From Cherax quadricarinatus (lineage: Eukaryota; Arthropoda; Malacostraca; Decapoda; Parastacidae): DNA of 64,000 bases. Of the stretch, positions 1 through 10,295 are shown piece by piece. Numbering within the stretch: the first letter of the stretch is position 1; each line of letters starts with the position of its first letter. A model generated the notes under the pieces. The model did not search any database and was not told where the DNA came from. It saw only the letters and a list, made by a program, of their open reading frames with translations. Location: NCBI RefSeq assembly GCF_038502225.1, contig NC_091298.1, positions 34,119,609 through 34,183,608 on the forward strand, given 5' to 3'. Made by a program: the position numbers and the translations under genes.

Positions 1-207
1 AATCTTCACAAGAGAACAAAAGAAAATGGTTACTTTCTGCCATACTTCAACCTAGTTTCAAAAACCGTATTTATTCTTTCTCTTCAAAGTGATCAGTTGA
101 AGCTTTTGAAATGGAAAATGGAAGGTATTCAGGTTTTCTCCCAGCAAGGAGAGGGCAGGTTCAGTTCATTGGATCGGGAGCCGCTCACAAGTCTAAAAGA
201 ACCTCTC

Positions 208-208
<1 letters not shown>

Positions 209-269
<61 letters not shown>
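209..269. repeat. (AG)n microsatellite
   Basis: About 30 uninterrupted AG dinucleotides. It abuts the left arm of the hairpin repeat that follows. Frames translated through it give only Arg-Glu repeats and are not genes. Confidence 0.97.
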
Positions 270-270
<1 letters not shown>

Positions 271-273
<3 letters not shown>

Positions 274-422
274 AATCAGCAAGACCCGATACTGCTACTG
301 GGGACGGTCAAGATTCTCAGACAGTAATCTTTTCCACTCAGCCATTCGTTGCTGAGTGGAAAAGAGCGCTGACTGGGAATCTTGACCGTCCCCAGTAGCA
401 GTATCAAGTCCTGCTGACTGGG
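271..422. repeat. Imperfect hairpin (inverted repeat, about 72-nt arms)
   Basis: The arms at 271-342 and 351-422 are reverse complements with a few mismatches, and the 8-nt loop is cattcgtt. The arms share the block tactgctactggggacggtc. The structure lies directly between an (AG)n and a (TA)n tract. It may be a small fold-back element or a replication-slippage palindrome. No coding content. Confidence 0.85.
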
Positions 423-429
423 ATCTTTC

Positions 430-432
<3 letters not shown>

Positions 433-502
<70 letters not shown>
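433..502. repeat. (TA)n microsatellite
   Basis: About 35 TA dinucleotides, directly abutting the truncated end of the RTE-like fragment on its right. Confidence 0.97.
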
Positions 503-506
<4 letters not shown>

Positions 507-970
507 GTTTAAGACCTACTTTTACCGCTAAGTAATCTCCCTCTTTTCTATACACCCTAACCTGAGCCTCACTATCCTCATAAAAACTCTTTACAGCATT
601 TAGCAACTTACTACCTTTTCCAAACACTTACAACATCTGCCACATTGCTCCCCTATCCACTCTATCATATGCCTTTTCTAAATCCATAAATGCAATGAAA
701 ACTTCCCTACATTTATCTAAATACTGTTCACATATATGCTTCAATGTACACACATCCCCTACCCACTCTAAAACCTCCTTGCTCATCCGCAATCCTACGT
801 TCTGTCTTACCTCTAATTCTTTCAATAATAACCCTACCGTACACTTTTCCTGGTATAATCAGTAAACTTATTCATCTATATTTTTTACAATCTCTCTTGT
901 ACTCCTTCCCTTTATATAAAGATAAATGAACTATACATGTTCTCTGCCAATCCCTAGGATATATCAACAG
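503..970 (-). pseudogene. RTE-like LINE fragment, N-terminal half of reverse transcriptase
   Basis: The minus strand encodes the early RT blocks: a YPRDWQR-like start, PGKVYGR, then MDLEKAYDRVDR, which carries the first catalytic Asp region, then KSFYEDSEAQVRV and KVGLKQG. It stops abruptly at the (TA)n tract, so the block with the two catalytic Asp residues is missing. Frameshifts split the frame near 630 and 780. The same family recurs on the plus strand at 31111-32469, which begins just 5' of where this fragment ends and supplies the C-terminal half. The RTE clade assignment rests on motif resemblance. Dead fragment. Confidence 0.8.
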
Positions 971-1394
971 ATTTATCCTGGTTCTTCGCCAAGTGTGAGG
1001 TGATGAGTAAGAAACAATGTGAAGGTTGGATTTGAGTTTTGAGATAGGGAGGAGGTTGTAAGAAATAATTCTGCAAAGATTGGGGTTGGGAAGGGGGTTG
1101 TAAGTGAGAGAGGATGGGGGGCAGAGTAAAGTTTATTTACCGAAATTGTGTTTGAAGTGGATAGGGGGGGATGGAGTTAGAGTTTGAGGAACTATTGGGG
1201 AGGGACTGAGGTAGTTTGGGGCTTGGTGTTTTTCCTGAGGCAGCGTTTCCACACGGTGGGGCTGAGCTTGGTGTCTCTCTAGAGGCTGAGAGTCTGCGCC
1301 TTTCTCTGCGTTCATTTGTTTCCCCTGTTTTTATTCCTTTTTATCTTGCCTAATTGTTTCTTTTTTGCTCACCTTCTAGAGCTCATTTACCTCC
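971..1394. other. No gene seen; G-rich on plus strand
   Basis: I see no coding or structural feature. The plus strand is purine-rich between about 1018 and 1200, with runs of G up to seven. A short minus-strand frame here has low-complexity Pro/His composition and no recognisable domain. Confidence 0.5.
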
Positions 1395-1995
1395 ATCATT
1401 AGTGTGTACTCACCTATTTGAGGTTGCAGGGGACGATTACAGTTCAGATGTCTCTCCAAACCCCTCTCCTTTAAAGTGCAGACATTGTACTTTCAACCTC
1501 CGGGACTCAAGTTCGGCTAACCATGTTCCCTAACGAGGCACCGCCTCTTCACTAGTCACTACTAGGTCCACTCTTTCTCTACTCCAAGAGATTTATCGTA
1601 CCTCTTCTTAAAGTCATGTATGGATACTCTCTGCACTACTCCACTCTCCATACTGTTGCACTTCCGGGCATCTCTAAGGCTGAAGAAATACTTCCAGTCA
1701 TCCCTATGACTCATCTGAAAGTTGAATTTCCAGTTGTGTCCCGTTGTTGCTGTGTCCTGTCTCTGAGCATTCGTACCCTGTCCACCTTTTCAGCTCCTCT
1801 CATCACTTTAAAAGTCGTTATCACGTCTTCTCTATCCCTTCTGTCCCCAAGTGTCGTCAGGACAAGTTCTCTTAACCTCTCCGAATACGCCATAATCCTT
1901 AACTCCGGGATTAGTTTTGTTGCCAGTTTCTCGACTTGTTTGTTCAGGTGTGTCTTCCATACATACAGTTACATAAATTCTTCTCTTTGAGTTAA
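1395..1995 (-). pseudogene. CR1-like LINE 3' end (C-terminal ORF2 relic)
   Basis: Read on the minus strand, one frame gives LRELVLTTLGDRRDREDV. This matches in pattern the C-terminal region LRALKLHSLERRRIRGD of the intact CR1-like ORF2 at 53183-56128. It is followed, across a stop or frameshift, by a stretch resembling decapod LINE C-termini. The catalytic RT is absent, consistent with 5' truncation. The lower-coordinate end is the element's 3'UTR. It is more diverged from the intact element than the copies at 41-52 kb and probably belongs to a third subfamily. Confidence 0.6.
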
Positions 1996-2039
1996 CAACC
2001 TTCGTTAACAAGTGTCTGGCTGGGTGGATCGCAGAAGAA

Positions 2040-2692
2040 ATTAAGCCTTTCTTTTTCGGAGCCTCAGTATGCGCTTTGAAGAAGGATGGGGGTATCCGAC
2101 CCAAAGAAGCAGCAAGAAACATTCGCGTAGAAGCCGCCAATGTACTCCAGCCAAACCAACTGGACTTTGGCCTCTCTCAAGGCTTCCATACCTACTGCTG
2201 CAGATCATGCAGCAAGGGCCTACATCAGGGACTTAGCAGAAGACAGGACCGTAATCAAACTTTAATTTATAACTGCCTTTAATATGGTAAAAAAATGTGG
2301 TCTTGCCTGCTGTTCGGGGTCAGTTCTCCAGTTTTTCCCCTCATTTCAGCTGGGTAGAGCAAACCCTCAATTATTTTGTTTAGCGAATATGAAATTCCCT
2401 CACCACAGGGTTATAAGCAGGGTGACCCACTCGCTTCATTTCTCTTCTGCTTGGCAGTAAGAGGGCTAACTTCCAGCTTGCACAGCGAGCTCAACTTCTG
2501 GAACCTAGATGATGGCACTCTGTCAAGTACAGAAGAGTCCCTCCTAGAGGACCTACAACGGATGAAGACACAGAGAGAAGCATTAGGACTAATCCTCAAT
2601 ACTTCCAAGTGTGAAATCATCACACCCAACCAGGTAATAATCACAGGTACCGCTCTTGGGAGCACCAATGGATCATCTGGCCATCAGCACAG
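2040..2692 (+). pseudogene. R2-like reverse transcriptase, central part
   Basis: Plus-strand frames contain KKDGGIRP (early RT block), a degraded block around LDFGLSQGF, then GYKQGDPLASFLFCLA (the QGDP block) and NLDDGTL. The last is the catalytic box; related elements normally have an aromatic residue two positions before DD, so Asn is a decay signature. Frameshifts and stops lie around 2280-2375. The protein would polymerise cDNA on nicked target DNA if intact. No N-terminal DNA-binding fingers are visible upstream, so the copy is truncated as well as mutated. Confidence 0.75.
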
Positions 2693-3116
2693 TTGAAGAT
2701 TGAGACACTTATGCAACATATGGGAATCTTTATTGAAGAAACGTTTCGCCACACAGTGGCTTCGTCAGTCCAATACACAGCAGAAAAGTGTAGGGAGAGG
2801 AGGAGTTTGAGGTAATCGGTCCCTCAGCCTGGAGTCTTATAGAATGTACAGCATAAGGCCGTAGACGTGGCTTAAATACTGTTGTCTGGTGAGGTGAAGT
2901 AGTAGGAGGCGAGGTCATAGTGGAACCATCCACTAGTCGAAGTAGGTCTTCGTCCAAAGATTGGACAAGTTTTGAAGAATTCTTTGTATCAAGATCCCAT
3001 GATGCTGCAGTGTCTGACAGATGTGATAAATGGTTTAAAAAACCGACAATAAAGATTCTCATATGCTGCATAAGTGTCTCAATCTTCAACTAGTCGGTTT
3101 TTTTAACCATTTATCA
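2693..3116 (-). mobile_element. Small hammerhead-ribozyme element (family 2) with inverted ends
   Basis: A 424-bp insertion in the R2-like element, between copies of cagcacag at 2685-2692 and 3117-3124. Its ends share a roughly 44-bp inverted repeat (2692-2735 against 3047-3091). A second inverted pair, about 23 nt, is at 3023-3047 and 3094-3116. It has no credible coding capacity. A well-formed hammerhead motif lies on the minus strand near the left end. The layout resembles fold-back insertions of Penelope-type elements elsewhere in this window rather than a DNA transposon. Confidence 0.75.
2697..2776 (-). ncRNA. Hammerhead ribozyme motif, canonical core (family 2)
   Basis: Minus strand, 5' to 3': CUGACGA core, then stem II GCCAC/GUGGC with a UGU loop, then GAAAC. 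A long stem III loop runs to the cleavage triplet GUC (complement of 2704-2706). Stem III can form ACGUUU with AAGUGU, six pairs including wobbles. Stem I can form AUUG(G)A with UCAAU. All conserved hammerhead residues are present, with N7 as C. This is the best formed of the ribozyme motifs in the window. Cleavage itself is inferred. Confidence 0.7.
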
Positions 3117-3124
3117 CAGCACAG

Positions 3125-4300
3125 TCCTCAAAGGACAGACTTAATGACTTGAAGAGAATGAAGGAGAAAATAAATGATCTTGATTCCCTTGATGCTCTGT
3201 ATCTCGTCACAAGGTGTCTTACCTTGCCAAAACTCACATTTTGAGATGTGCACCATCTTTCGACAACCCAACACTTAGCGAATATCACTCACTCCTGAGA
3301 TCTATATTTAAAAAAGCACTGAATCTTTCACTAGAAGATCAGCAATGGGATCAAGCAGCTCCCCCAGTGCGACTGGGAGACATAGGAGTGCGCATGGCAA
3401 CGCAGGTAGCTTTACCTGTTTTTCTGTCCTCGTGCATGGCTTCCAGTGGACTAGTCAAGGATATTGTCCCCGAACGCTTGAGAGGTTAGGTAGTAGCTCA
3501 AGACCCCAGGTTCATTAAAGCAGCAACACGGTGGGACATCTTTGCAGATTCCTCCAGCAGACCAGCTCCTTCCAAAGAGCAAAAAAAGAGTCCCACTGGG
3601 ACAAACCAATAATGTAAAAAATTGCCAACACAGTCCTCACCAACGCTTCAGGAAAGGAGAAAGCTCGTCTCCTAGTGGTGAAGGCACCACATTCAAGAGA
3701 TTTCCTTTTAGTTATTTCCAACTCCTCTCTGGGTACCCGACTCGACCCACAGGCAATTCGGATTGGTGTTGCTCTTCGCCTAGCCGTCCCCATACTCATC
3801 GAACATAGGTGTATTTGCGGCAGAGCGTCGGCTAATCAATTTGTACTTCATGGTCTCGTGTGTCATACATCAGAAGGTAAGTATGCTAGACATATGGAGG
3901 TAAACGATATCATAAATTGAAGTCTCGCCACAGCCCGTTGCCCAGCTCAACGGGAATCCCAAGTATGGAGGTCCGATGGAAGACAAAAGCACCCAGATGG
4001 AGCCACAGTGTTACCCAAGAAGGATGATAAGCAGATTGCCTGAGACTACACCTGTGCTGCCATGTTGGCGGTCACCTACTTGCCATACTCTGAAGTTGAA
4101 AGAGGGTGGAGCTGATAGCTACAAGTAAATTCAGACGACCAGCAAATATGTAGACATGCCCCCTTGCTATAACTTCATCCCAGTAGAGTCGGAGACCCTG
4201 GGAGCAAGGGGGAAAGTGTGCTCTAAAGTTCCTCAGAGAGCTGGGTGAAAAGCTTATCACAGAAACCGAAGATTACAGAGCGGCCAGCTTCCTCTTACAG
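3125..4300 (+). pseudogene. R2-like element C-terminus: thumb, zinc finger and RLE endonuclease
   Basis: Frames carry LYLVTRCLTLPKL and the LRCAPSFDNPTLSEYH region, then RIGVALRLAVPIL, then the finger RCICGRASANQFVLHGLVC followed by the RH of YARHMEVND, then PDGATVLP and DYTC. A CCHC-type finger followed by PD and, about 15 residues later, D matches the restriction-like endonuclease of R2-group LINEs, which nicks target DNA. Several frameshifts and stops (near 3490, 3690, 3920 and 4040) make it non-functional. Confidence 0.72.
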
Positions 4301-4672
4301 AGACTCAGTGTTGGAATTCAGAGGAAAAATGCCTAAAGCATTCTGCGGAAGCTACTACTGCCGCGCCGGGGACCTAGGTGATATCATCTCAGAGCTACAT
4401 CTCAAACAGTGAGCAAACGGTGAGCAGCTTGCGCAGAATGCTGTAGGCATTTTTCCTCTGAATTGCAGCACTGAGTCTCTGAAAGAGGAAGCTGGCCACT
4501 CTGTAATCTTCGGTTTCTGTGATAAGCTTTTCACCCAGCTCTCTGAGGAACTTTAGAGTACACTTTCCCCCTTGCTCCCAGGGTCTCCGACTTTACTGGG
4601 ATGAAGTTATAGCAAGGGGGCATGTCTACATATTTCCTGGTCGTCTGAATTTACTTGTAGCTATCAGCTCCA
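4107..4672. repeat. Large inverted repeat, about 240-bp arms
   Basis: The arms 4107-4347 and 4430-4672 are about 90% or more complementary, separated by roughly 80 bp. Each arm is the 3' coding end and UTR of the R2-like element. The left arm is the end of copy A (plus) and the right arm is an inverted copy (minus), so the two lie tail to tail. Both arms encode the same peptide beginning MISFSPSSLRNFR in antisense to the element, so that peptide is not a gene. Confidence 0.9.
4386..4672 (-). mobile_element. R2-like LINE 3' end, inverted fragment
   Basis: Minus-strand 3' terminal fragment of the same family as copies A and B. Its 3' end, ctcagagctacatctc at 4388-4403, matches the 3' region of copy B near 32780. 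It abuts the BEL/Pao element at 4673, exactly where that element loses its integrase. Confidence 0.75.
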
Positions 4673-5430
4673 CATTCATAATCAGGTTTTGTTCCTTTAA
4701 TGAATTTAAAGACAAGAGCTGTAACTCTTAAGAGTTTATCCAAAGATGAGTATTTAGATCCATCAATGACTATTTCTGTTGTGTCTGCAGTATTTACGCA
4801 ACTTATTTCTGCTGTGTTCAAGCAAACTGTTTCTTCTGGCATAATGTGAGCTTTTTGCTGAGGCCATTTATTTTCATTAGAGAGCCAGTTCGGTCCGTGG
4901 AGCCATAATTTACTATCCACAAATTTCTTGAGTGGGACACCACGTGACAACATGTCAGCTGGATTCTCTTGGGTAGAGAAGGAGAAAGAGATAATCTCTC
5001 TGCATCTCTTTTATTTCTGCTACTCTGTTCTGTACATAGACCAACTTACTCTTAATATTTCTTAACCACTGGAGAACTGCTTCATTATCACTCCAGATCA
5101 CGGTTTTTTCAATAGTGAGATGATCAAATACTTTGTTGAGATAGATAGCTAATTTTGTACCTACATAGAGTGCTGTCAGTTCCAACTGTGGTAATTAGTG
5201 TACTTCCTTCAGCATTACTCATGTAAGCTACAGCGCCATAACCTCTGGTTGACGCATCACAGAACACATGTAATGTGTACTTGTTTCCCTCTTGACCTAT
5301 TTGTCTGGGAAATTTAATTTGATGAAGTTGTTTAAACTCCTTGGATATTTCATCCCATGCTTGACTCATTTCTAGAGGCAAGTTCTCATCCCATCCAATT
5401 TTGAGTGTCCATGCATCTTGCATAAGCATT
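4673..5430 (-). pseudogene. BEL/Pao RNase H and connection region
   Basis: Minus-strand frames hold FCDASTRGYGAVAY (RNase H start, DAS acid), MELTALYVGTKLA (second acid region) and IWSDNEAVLQWL (SDNE/A third acid region). Then comes MLSRGVPLKKFVDSKLW, the segment that normally leads to the integrase zinc domain. The frame breaks near 4953 and 5185. The element stops soon after this, so no integrase DDE core is present. RNase H would remove the RNA template during reverse transcription in the capsid. Confidence 0.8.
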
Positions 5431-5489
5431 TTACCTTTTATGGTAATTGGTGAGACGAGTCCTAGAGGATCAAAACATTGTGATACCTC

Positions 5490-6514
5490 TTACAGTAAAC
5501 TACGTTTAGTGAGTGGACTGCATGATTTATTGTTTATCCTTTTGAGACTCAAAGTATCTTCCTGTGTGTTCCAATTAAGTCCCAACATATTGTTGCAATC
5601 AGGAATTTCAGTTTCAGGGAAATCTTCTTTGATAAGTTCCCTTAATTGTTCTGAATTTGTATTCCACATCCTCAGAGGCATATTTGCTTCTTTCATCTCC
5701 TTGTTAGCTTCTCTGTATAAGGATTTCAAATTCTCCTCTTTATTCACACTACCTTGAAGATTGTCCACATAGAAACTTTTCTTTAAGATTTCTTTGAAGG
5801 GACTTTCAGATTTCTTCAAATGTGTATTTAGAGTATCTTCTAGTAAGAATGGAGAGGATGTTGCACCAAATAATACTGATTTGAAACGATAAGTTTTCAC
5901 AGGACTTTGAGGATCATGTGGATTTTCAGGCCACAAGAATCGAGTATAATCTCTATTTCTTGTAGTCCTACTCTTAAGAATGCCTTGAAAATATCAGCCG
6001 TGTAGGCATATGGGTTTGTGCGAAATTTCAAAAGTACGTCTCCAAGCTTCTCAGTTAGTGAGGGCCCGTTCATCAGACAATCATTAAGACTTGCTACATC
6101 TTTATTTGCACGTGCACTGCAATTGTATACAACACGTAGTGGAGTGGTTTCAGAATCTTTTCTGACTCCATGGTGCGGGAGATAATGAGCTTCTGTCTTC
6201 AACTTATCTTCGACTACTTACTCAATGAATTTATTGTCCAACTGTTCTTGTATGATATTATCATAGACAGTCAGTAGCTCCGGATTCTTCCTGAGCTCAT
6301 GTATTTGTGCTTTCATCTGTCCGAAAGCCATGCGATAATTGCTAGGCAGATGTGGTGGATTTAATTTCCATGGTAACCTAACCCAATACTGCCCATCTTC
6401 ATATTTGACAGTGTCCAAATATTGGTTATAAATCTGAGACTCTTGTGGGCTTGGTTTATTTACATCAATACCTCTCGCATCTAAATCCCACAACTTATCA
6501 ACTGGTTCATTCAT
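5490..6514 (-). pseudogene. BEL/Pao reverse transcriptase
   Basis: Minus-strand frames hold PHHGVRKDSETTPLRVVYNC (early RT blocks), ADIFKAFLRVGL (catalytic Asp in ADI), FGATSSPFLL and SFYVDNLQGS (the YVDD-type box, here YVDN). At least two frame breaks (near 5930 and 6205) and internal stops inactivate it. YVDN may be natural variation in this group or decay; a family alignment would decide. The N-terminal part at 6218-6514 is the linker between protease and RT. Confidence 0.82.
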
Positions 6515-6561
6515 TTCTTCCAGTTATTCTCGTAACTAGTACATTTTCCACTGAATCAATA

Positions 6562-6966
6562 TCAGCTTCTTTCCCACTTTGAGAGGGAATGGGACCACAT
6601 ATCATGTGGCCTCCTGCAGTGATAATAATCACTTCCAATGATTAAATCAATTGGACTAATTGTGTCCGTCTGTATGTCAGGACAGGCTAACTTGACCTTA
6701 GCTGCTTTCAGTGCTGCAACTGTTTCTTTTAATCCCTGGATCTGCACAGACTTAGGCAAATCATCTACTACCACAGCTTCTACTGTCTTTTTCCTGTTTC
6801 CTAGACCAACAGTGAATCTGGCTAGGTCATATGTCTGTTTACCAGAATTGTGGAAAAAAACAGCTATGTCTAACTGTACTTTGGCATAGGGTTGTTTATT
6901 CAGTTTCTGCAACACTGTTCTTCTTATGAAGGACCTTTGTGAGCCTTGATCAAACAATGTTAGCAC
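6562..6966 (-). pseudogene. BEL/Pao aspartic protease domain
   Basis: The frame starts LTLFDQGSQRSFI, where the D-x-G-S-x-S/R-x-F-I arrangement is the protease active site of BEL/Pao Pol, the region often labelled DUF1758. It ends near LIIGSDYYH, the conserved end of that domain. The frame is open over about 134 codons but is separated by stops from gag and RT. The enzyme would cut the Gag-Pol polyprotein inside the particle. Confidence 0.8.
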
Positions 6967-7004
6967 ATTGGTTTTGTGTAATTTATTAGATAACTCAACT
7001 CAAG

Positions 7005-7343
7005 CTATCGGGAGAGCAGTAGCTTAAACTTATCTCTCACATTTAATGATGTTGCTTGTTGACTTCCTGTTTCTGTGGAAGTCTTCTGTTGTTTAGCAAA
7101 AGTATTTGGGCATAATGCTGTATGATGCATACCCTTGCATTTAAAACACTTCTTCAGTAGGCATTTTCTTCCCTTGTGCTCACCTAAACACTTGATGCAC
7201 CTTTTCAGCTGATGAACACGTTGTTTACGTGCCTCCATTGATGTGTATTGACTACAATACTGTGCCCAATGTGTTCCATCACAAAGTACACATTTTGGAG
7301 TACGTTTATGTGTGACAGTTTGTTTACTGTCTGTTGTATTCAC
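7005..7343 (-). pseudogene. BEL/Pao Gag zinc-knuckle region
   Basis: The frame contains three Cys/His clusters: CVLCDGTHWAQYC, then CIKCLGEHKGRKC, then CFKCKGMHHTALC. Each is a C-x2-C-x4-H-x4-C type nucleocapsid knuckle that binds RNA. It is separated from the upstream gag frame by about 200 bp with stops and ends at a stop before the protease frame. Confidence 0.82.
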
Positions 7344-7546
7344 AGCTTGATAAATGCCTATATGGGATTTCCCATTCTGTGGTTTAGTGAGAGTAGGTAT
7401 ACTCTTTTTATACTGAGTTCAAGGTTTGTTATCCACGGGATTTGTGGATTTTTCATCTTGTCTCGTTGCTTGCATGTATGAAACTATTGTTTGTAAACCA
7501 TTGCTAATTTCTTCACAAGTGAAATAGCGTTTATTGAACATAATAT

Positions 7547-8347
7547 TTAATCGTTCAATAGTTTGTGGTGCAACTTATCCTGTACAATACCACTGATAAA
7601 CCAATCACATTGCCTTAGGTCATATTTAGCACCTAGAGATCTGAGACTATTGTCTAATGTGATTCTAAATGCCTGTAAGTCTGAAAAACAATGTTTGGGT
7701 GGCTTCAAACTTGATATTAAGACTGCATGTCTAACTCTGGCTTTGTCAGCATCAAAGTAATTGTCTGCTAAGACACGTAAGGCTATCTGATAATTGCCTT
7801 TAACCACCGGAAATGACTTAATCAGTTCATAGGGTTCTCCCTTCACAAGACATTTAAGATAATTGAACTTAGCAATCTCATCTATGTCAGTTCGTGAATT
7901 TACTATGGATTGAAAACCGCTAATGAATTCTTCATAATTATGACCTTGGAAAATAGGTAATGACAAGGTAGGTAAGCTTGGTAATGGGATACTTGTTGTT
8001 GTTACAGGTGTAACAGGTGTTTGACCACTAGTTGCAGTAGGTCTCTGGGACAGAGTTTTACGGCAGATAGCCTGTACTCCTGTCCACCTTAATTGTTGAT
8101 TACTAAATGTATCCAAAAAAATTTTAATTTCATCCTCAGATGGATCTGATTCAAGAAATTCCTTTTTGTAATCTGTATAGTCTGAATTAATTATTTCCAA
8201 ACGTTGTGTAAGTAATTCAAATTTGACCTCAAGATCATCAAAATCTATGCTTGTATCTTGAGTTAATCCTATACAGACTGAAATTAGATTTTCTAATTGT
8301 GTAATCTTAGTCTGTAAAGACTGAAACTGAGTGTTCAAACAAGCCAT
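7547..8347 (-). CDS. BEL/Pao Gag N-terminal domain (open frame of 266 codons)
   Basis: The ATG at 8347 starts an uninterrupted 266-codon frame. Residues 1-30 are a leucine-containing heptad region (NTQFQSLQTKITQLENLI), likely coiled coil. A Thr/Pro/Ser linker lies near residues 105-130. Residues 130-266 carry LPIFQGHNYEEFISGFQSIV and FNYLKCLVKGEPYELIKSF, the pattern of the gag-like domain of BEL/Pao elements (DUF1759). It would assemble particles and package element RNA. The downstream zinc knuckles are out of frame, so the frame alone is probably not functional. Confidence 0.78.
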   Translation of the reverse strand: MACLNTQFQSLQTKITQLENLISVCIGLTQDTSIDFDDLEVKFELLTQRLEIINSDYTDYKKEFLESDPSEDEIKIFLDTFSNQQLRWTGVQAICRKTLSQRPTATSGQTPVTPVTTTSIPLPSLPTLSLPIFQGHNYEEFISGFQSIVNSRTDIDEIAKFNYLKCLVKGEPYELIKSFPVVKGNYQIALRVLADNYFDADKARVRHAVLISSLKPPKHCFSDLQAFRITLDNSLRSLGAKYDLRQCDWFISGIVQDKLHHKLLND

Positions 8348-8890
8348 TTTAATGGTATTCTGAAAATTTTAGCACCACACTTAGTGTTTAAAAACACTGT
8401 ACTGCTATTAAACAGCTGAGTTTTTGTTATGCTTAAGTCAGCAATAATCGAGTCAGACACTACTGTCCCACTAAGCTTAACCTCAGGGTCAATGACCATG
8501 AAGGGTACAGAGTACATATGGCTGGTGTTTATGGCTTGAGTTTGCTGTGTCAGCCTGACAACGATGATTAATCGTAAATAACGATGTTATACACTTCATT
8601 CACTATACACTATAAATGTAGGCGAAATGTATCGTCAATAAACATACCCATCTGTTGCAGGTGCGTCTAAATATTCAACTTATGTTCTTATACGAAGAGT
8701 TTCTATCATAATTTACTACGGCGATAACGAAGAATTTTCTCTCAAAGTACATTTATTATGGCGTTTCAGAGAAATCAGTCACTACCTACAGACAAAATAT
8801 AATTCACAAAAATCATGAAATAAAAAAAAAAAATTAACTTAAGTAGAGACTGGTGGCAGAGACATACCAGTTAGTGTGAGTCGGTGAAGT

Positions 8891-10295
8891 GTTGAGTGGG
8901 AACTGACACAGCTACACAGTCGTCACGCCATAGTTAACAGTAAGAGACAACAAAATAAAAGAAGCACAATTATTTTAATATAAATACAGAAACTATCAAG
9001 GTATAAGCTTAAATAAAACCCTTACTGTGTCTTAGTGTTGGAACATCCACATTCTTTTGATTCATCTCTACTGCACGACCCTTTTTCAAATAAATCAGCT
9101 TTAAAATTTCCTTCTTCGTTATTTAGTAACTGATACACTGGAAAGCGTTACTAACCTCATGCTCCAAATATATTAGTGGCGTTCTGCAACACTCATTGTT
9201 GTAGCTTGGAAGAATTTTCCTGCACTTCCCCGTGGAAATGTAATAAGACCCTACAACAGCAAGAACTATTAAGAAATTAGAATGGAACTCACATGAGTGC
9301 GTATTCTTGCACAATACCGTGTTTACATTATTTTCCATGGAAGTAGTAATAGCAAGAATTACCTGTCATCTTATGAATATATATGACAAGCACACCAGCG
9401 TTTCTGTTTCTGTTCCGGTCATATGTCATGACAATGGTGCCTTTCTATAACTCCGGTGTACAATATAATATGTTGGGTGACAGAGGTAGTCTTCTCCACC
9501 AGAACAGTTACGGGAACTCTGGAGTCCTCGGTGTTGACTTTACTAACATCTAAGTTTGCTTTATTGACTTACGTTGTGGATCCAACTGGCTTACCTTGGA
9601 AGAGAAACCTGTAGTTCATTAGGAGTATCTGGCTGGTCAAGGGAAAGCAAATGTAACGACCCAAGAACGGACAACTTTATTGTCTTGTCCTTGAATTTAT
9701 GTTTTCTGGGAAATATCTGTCTAGATAAAAATATATATTTTCATTTCATAATGAACATCTATAAAATCTAGGAAGATTATTAGGTCTGATCAAGAAGTCC
9801 ATAATCGTCCTTCAGCTCTGGAAAATACTTTGCAAAAATAGCTTCAAATGCATCCAATATTAATTTTTTTATGCTTCAGTCTATAACATCAGCTGACTCC
9901 TAAATGTTGTCACTACTTGATTAAATATTTATTTTTGTATACCGAGTGAAAACAATGCTCGTTTGTGCAGTAAATTGGTGTCCTCAGTGATACCATGGAT
10001 CTTGCGAGATAAGGGAAGCCCTACCCAGAGGATTATTGACGTGATGGCCGACAAAAAACTGCAAGCTTTTTAAGTCTAAGAAAATTGGTTTCACAAACTT
10101 CCTTCCTCCTTGCAGTGAAGTTTGCGGCAACTTGGTGGATAACATTTCTTTGATAAAAAAAAGAAATCATGAGGAAACGAGAGGTGCAGTGAGTCCCAGG
10201 TAAAGTGAATCAACTGCCTGGTAGATTTGTCTAGATTCTAACACGTATTGAATTATCTGAACCAGTCTTGGTCCTGCAGGTGTCAACTGCATACC
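8891..10295. other. No gene seen; AT-rich spacer
   Basis: AT-rich sequence with short random open frames of 60-75 codons that have no recognisable motif. The left edge may still contain undefined LTR sequence of the BEL/Pao element. Nothing else is supportable. Confidence 0.45.

Larger units (their letters stand above)
2000..4385 (+). mobile_element. R2-like (RLE endonuclease) LINE, copy A, 5' truncated
   Basis: Plus-strand relic of a non-LTR element with RT followed by a C-terminal zinc finger and a restriction-like endonuclease (RLE). A ribozyme-bearing element interrupts it at 2693-3116, flanked by the 8-bp duplication cagcacag. The upstream frame ending in the region of APMDHLAIS resumes as TVLKGQT after 3124, which confirms the interruption. 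A partial copy of the same 3' end follows in inverted orientation at 4386-4672, and a second copy lies at 32770-33932. Unlike canonical R2 there is no rDNA flank here. Confidence 0.8.
4673..8890 (-). mobile_element. BEL/Pao-type LTR retrotransposon, integrase-less and decayed
   Basis: Minus-strand order: gag (7547-8347), zinc knuckles (7005-7343), aspartic protease (6562-6966), RT (5490-6514), RNase H and connection (4673-5430). The reading frame is broken between most blocks. The integrase and 3' LTR expected beyond RNase H are absent; the element ends at 4673 against the R2-like fragment. About 540 bp upstream of gag (8350-8890) should hold leader and perhaps 5' LTR, but I could not define LTR borders or a primer-binding site. 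Domain order and motifs are typical of BEL/Pao. Confidence 0.85.

Noticed and set aside
2693..3116. MITE of a DNA transposon based on 44-bp inverted ends
   Set aside because: The ends coincide with a hammerhead tail and the layout matches Penelope-type fold-backs; no transposase-type termini are recognised.
4072..4731. Two conserved 62-70 residue proteins starting MISFSPSSL
   Set aside because: They are antisense frames on the two arms of the inverted R2-like 3' end, so their similarity is explained by the repeat.
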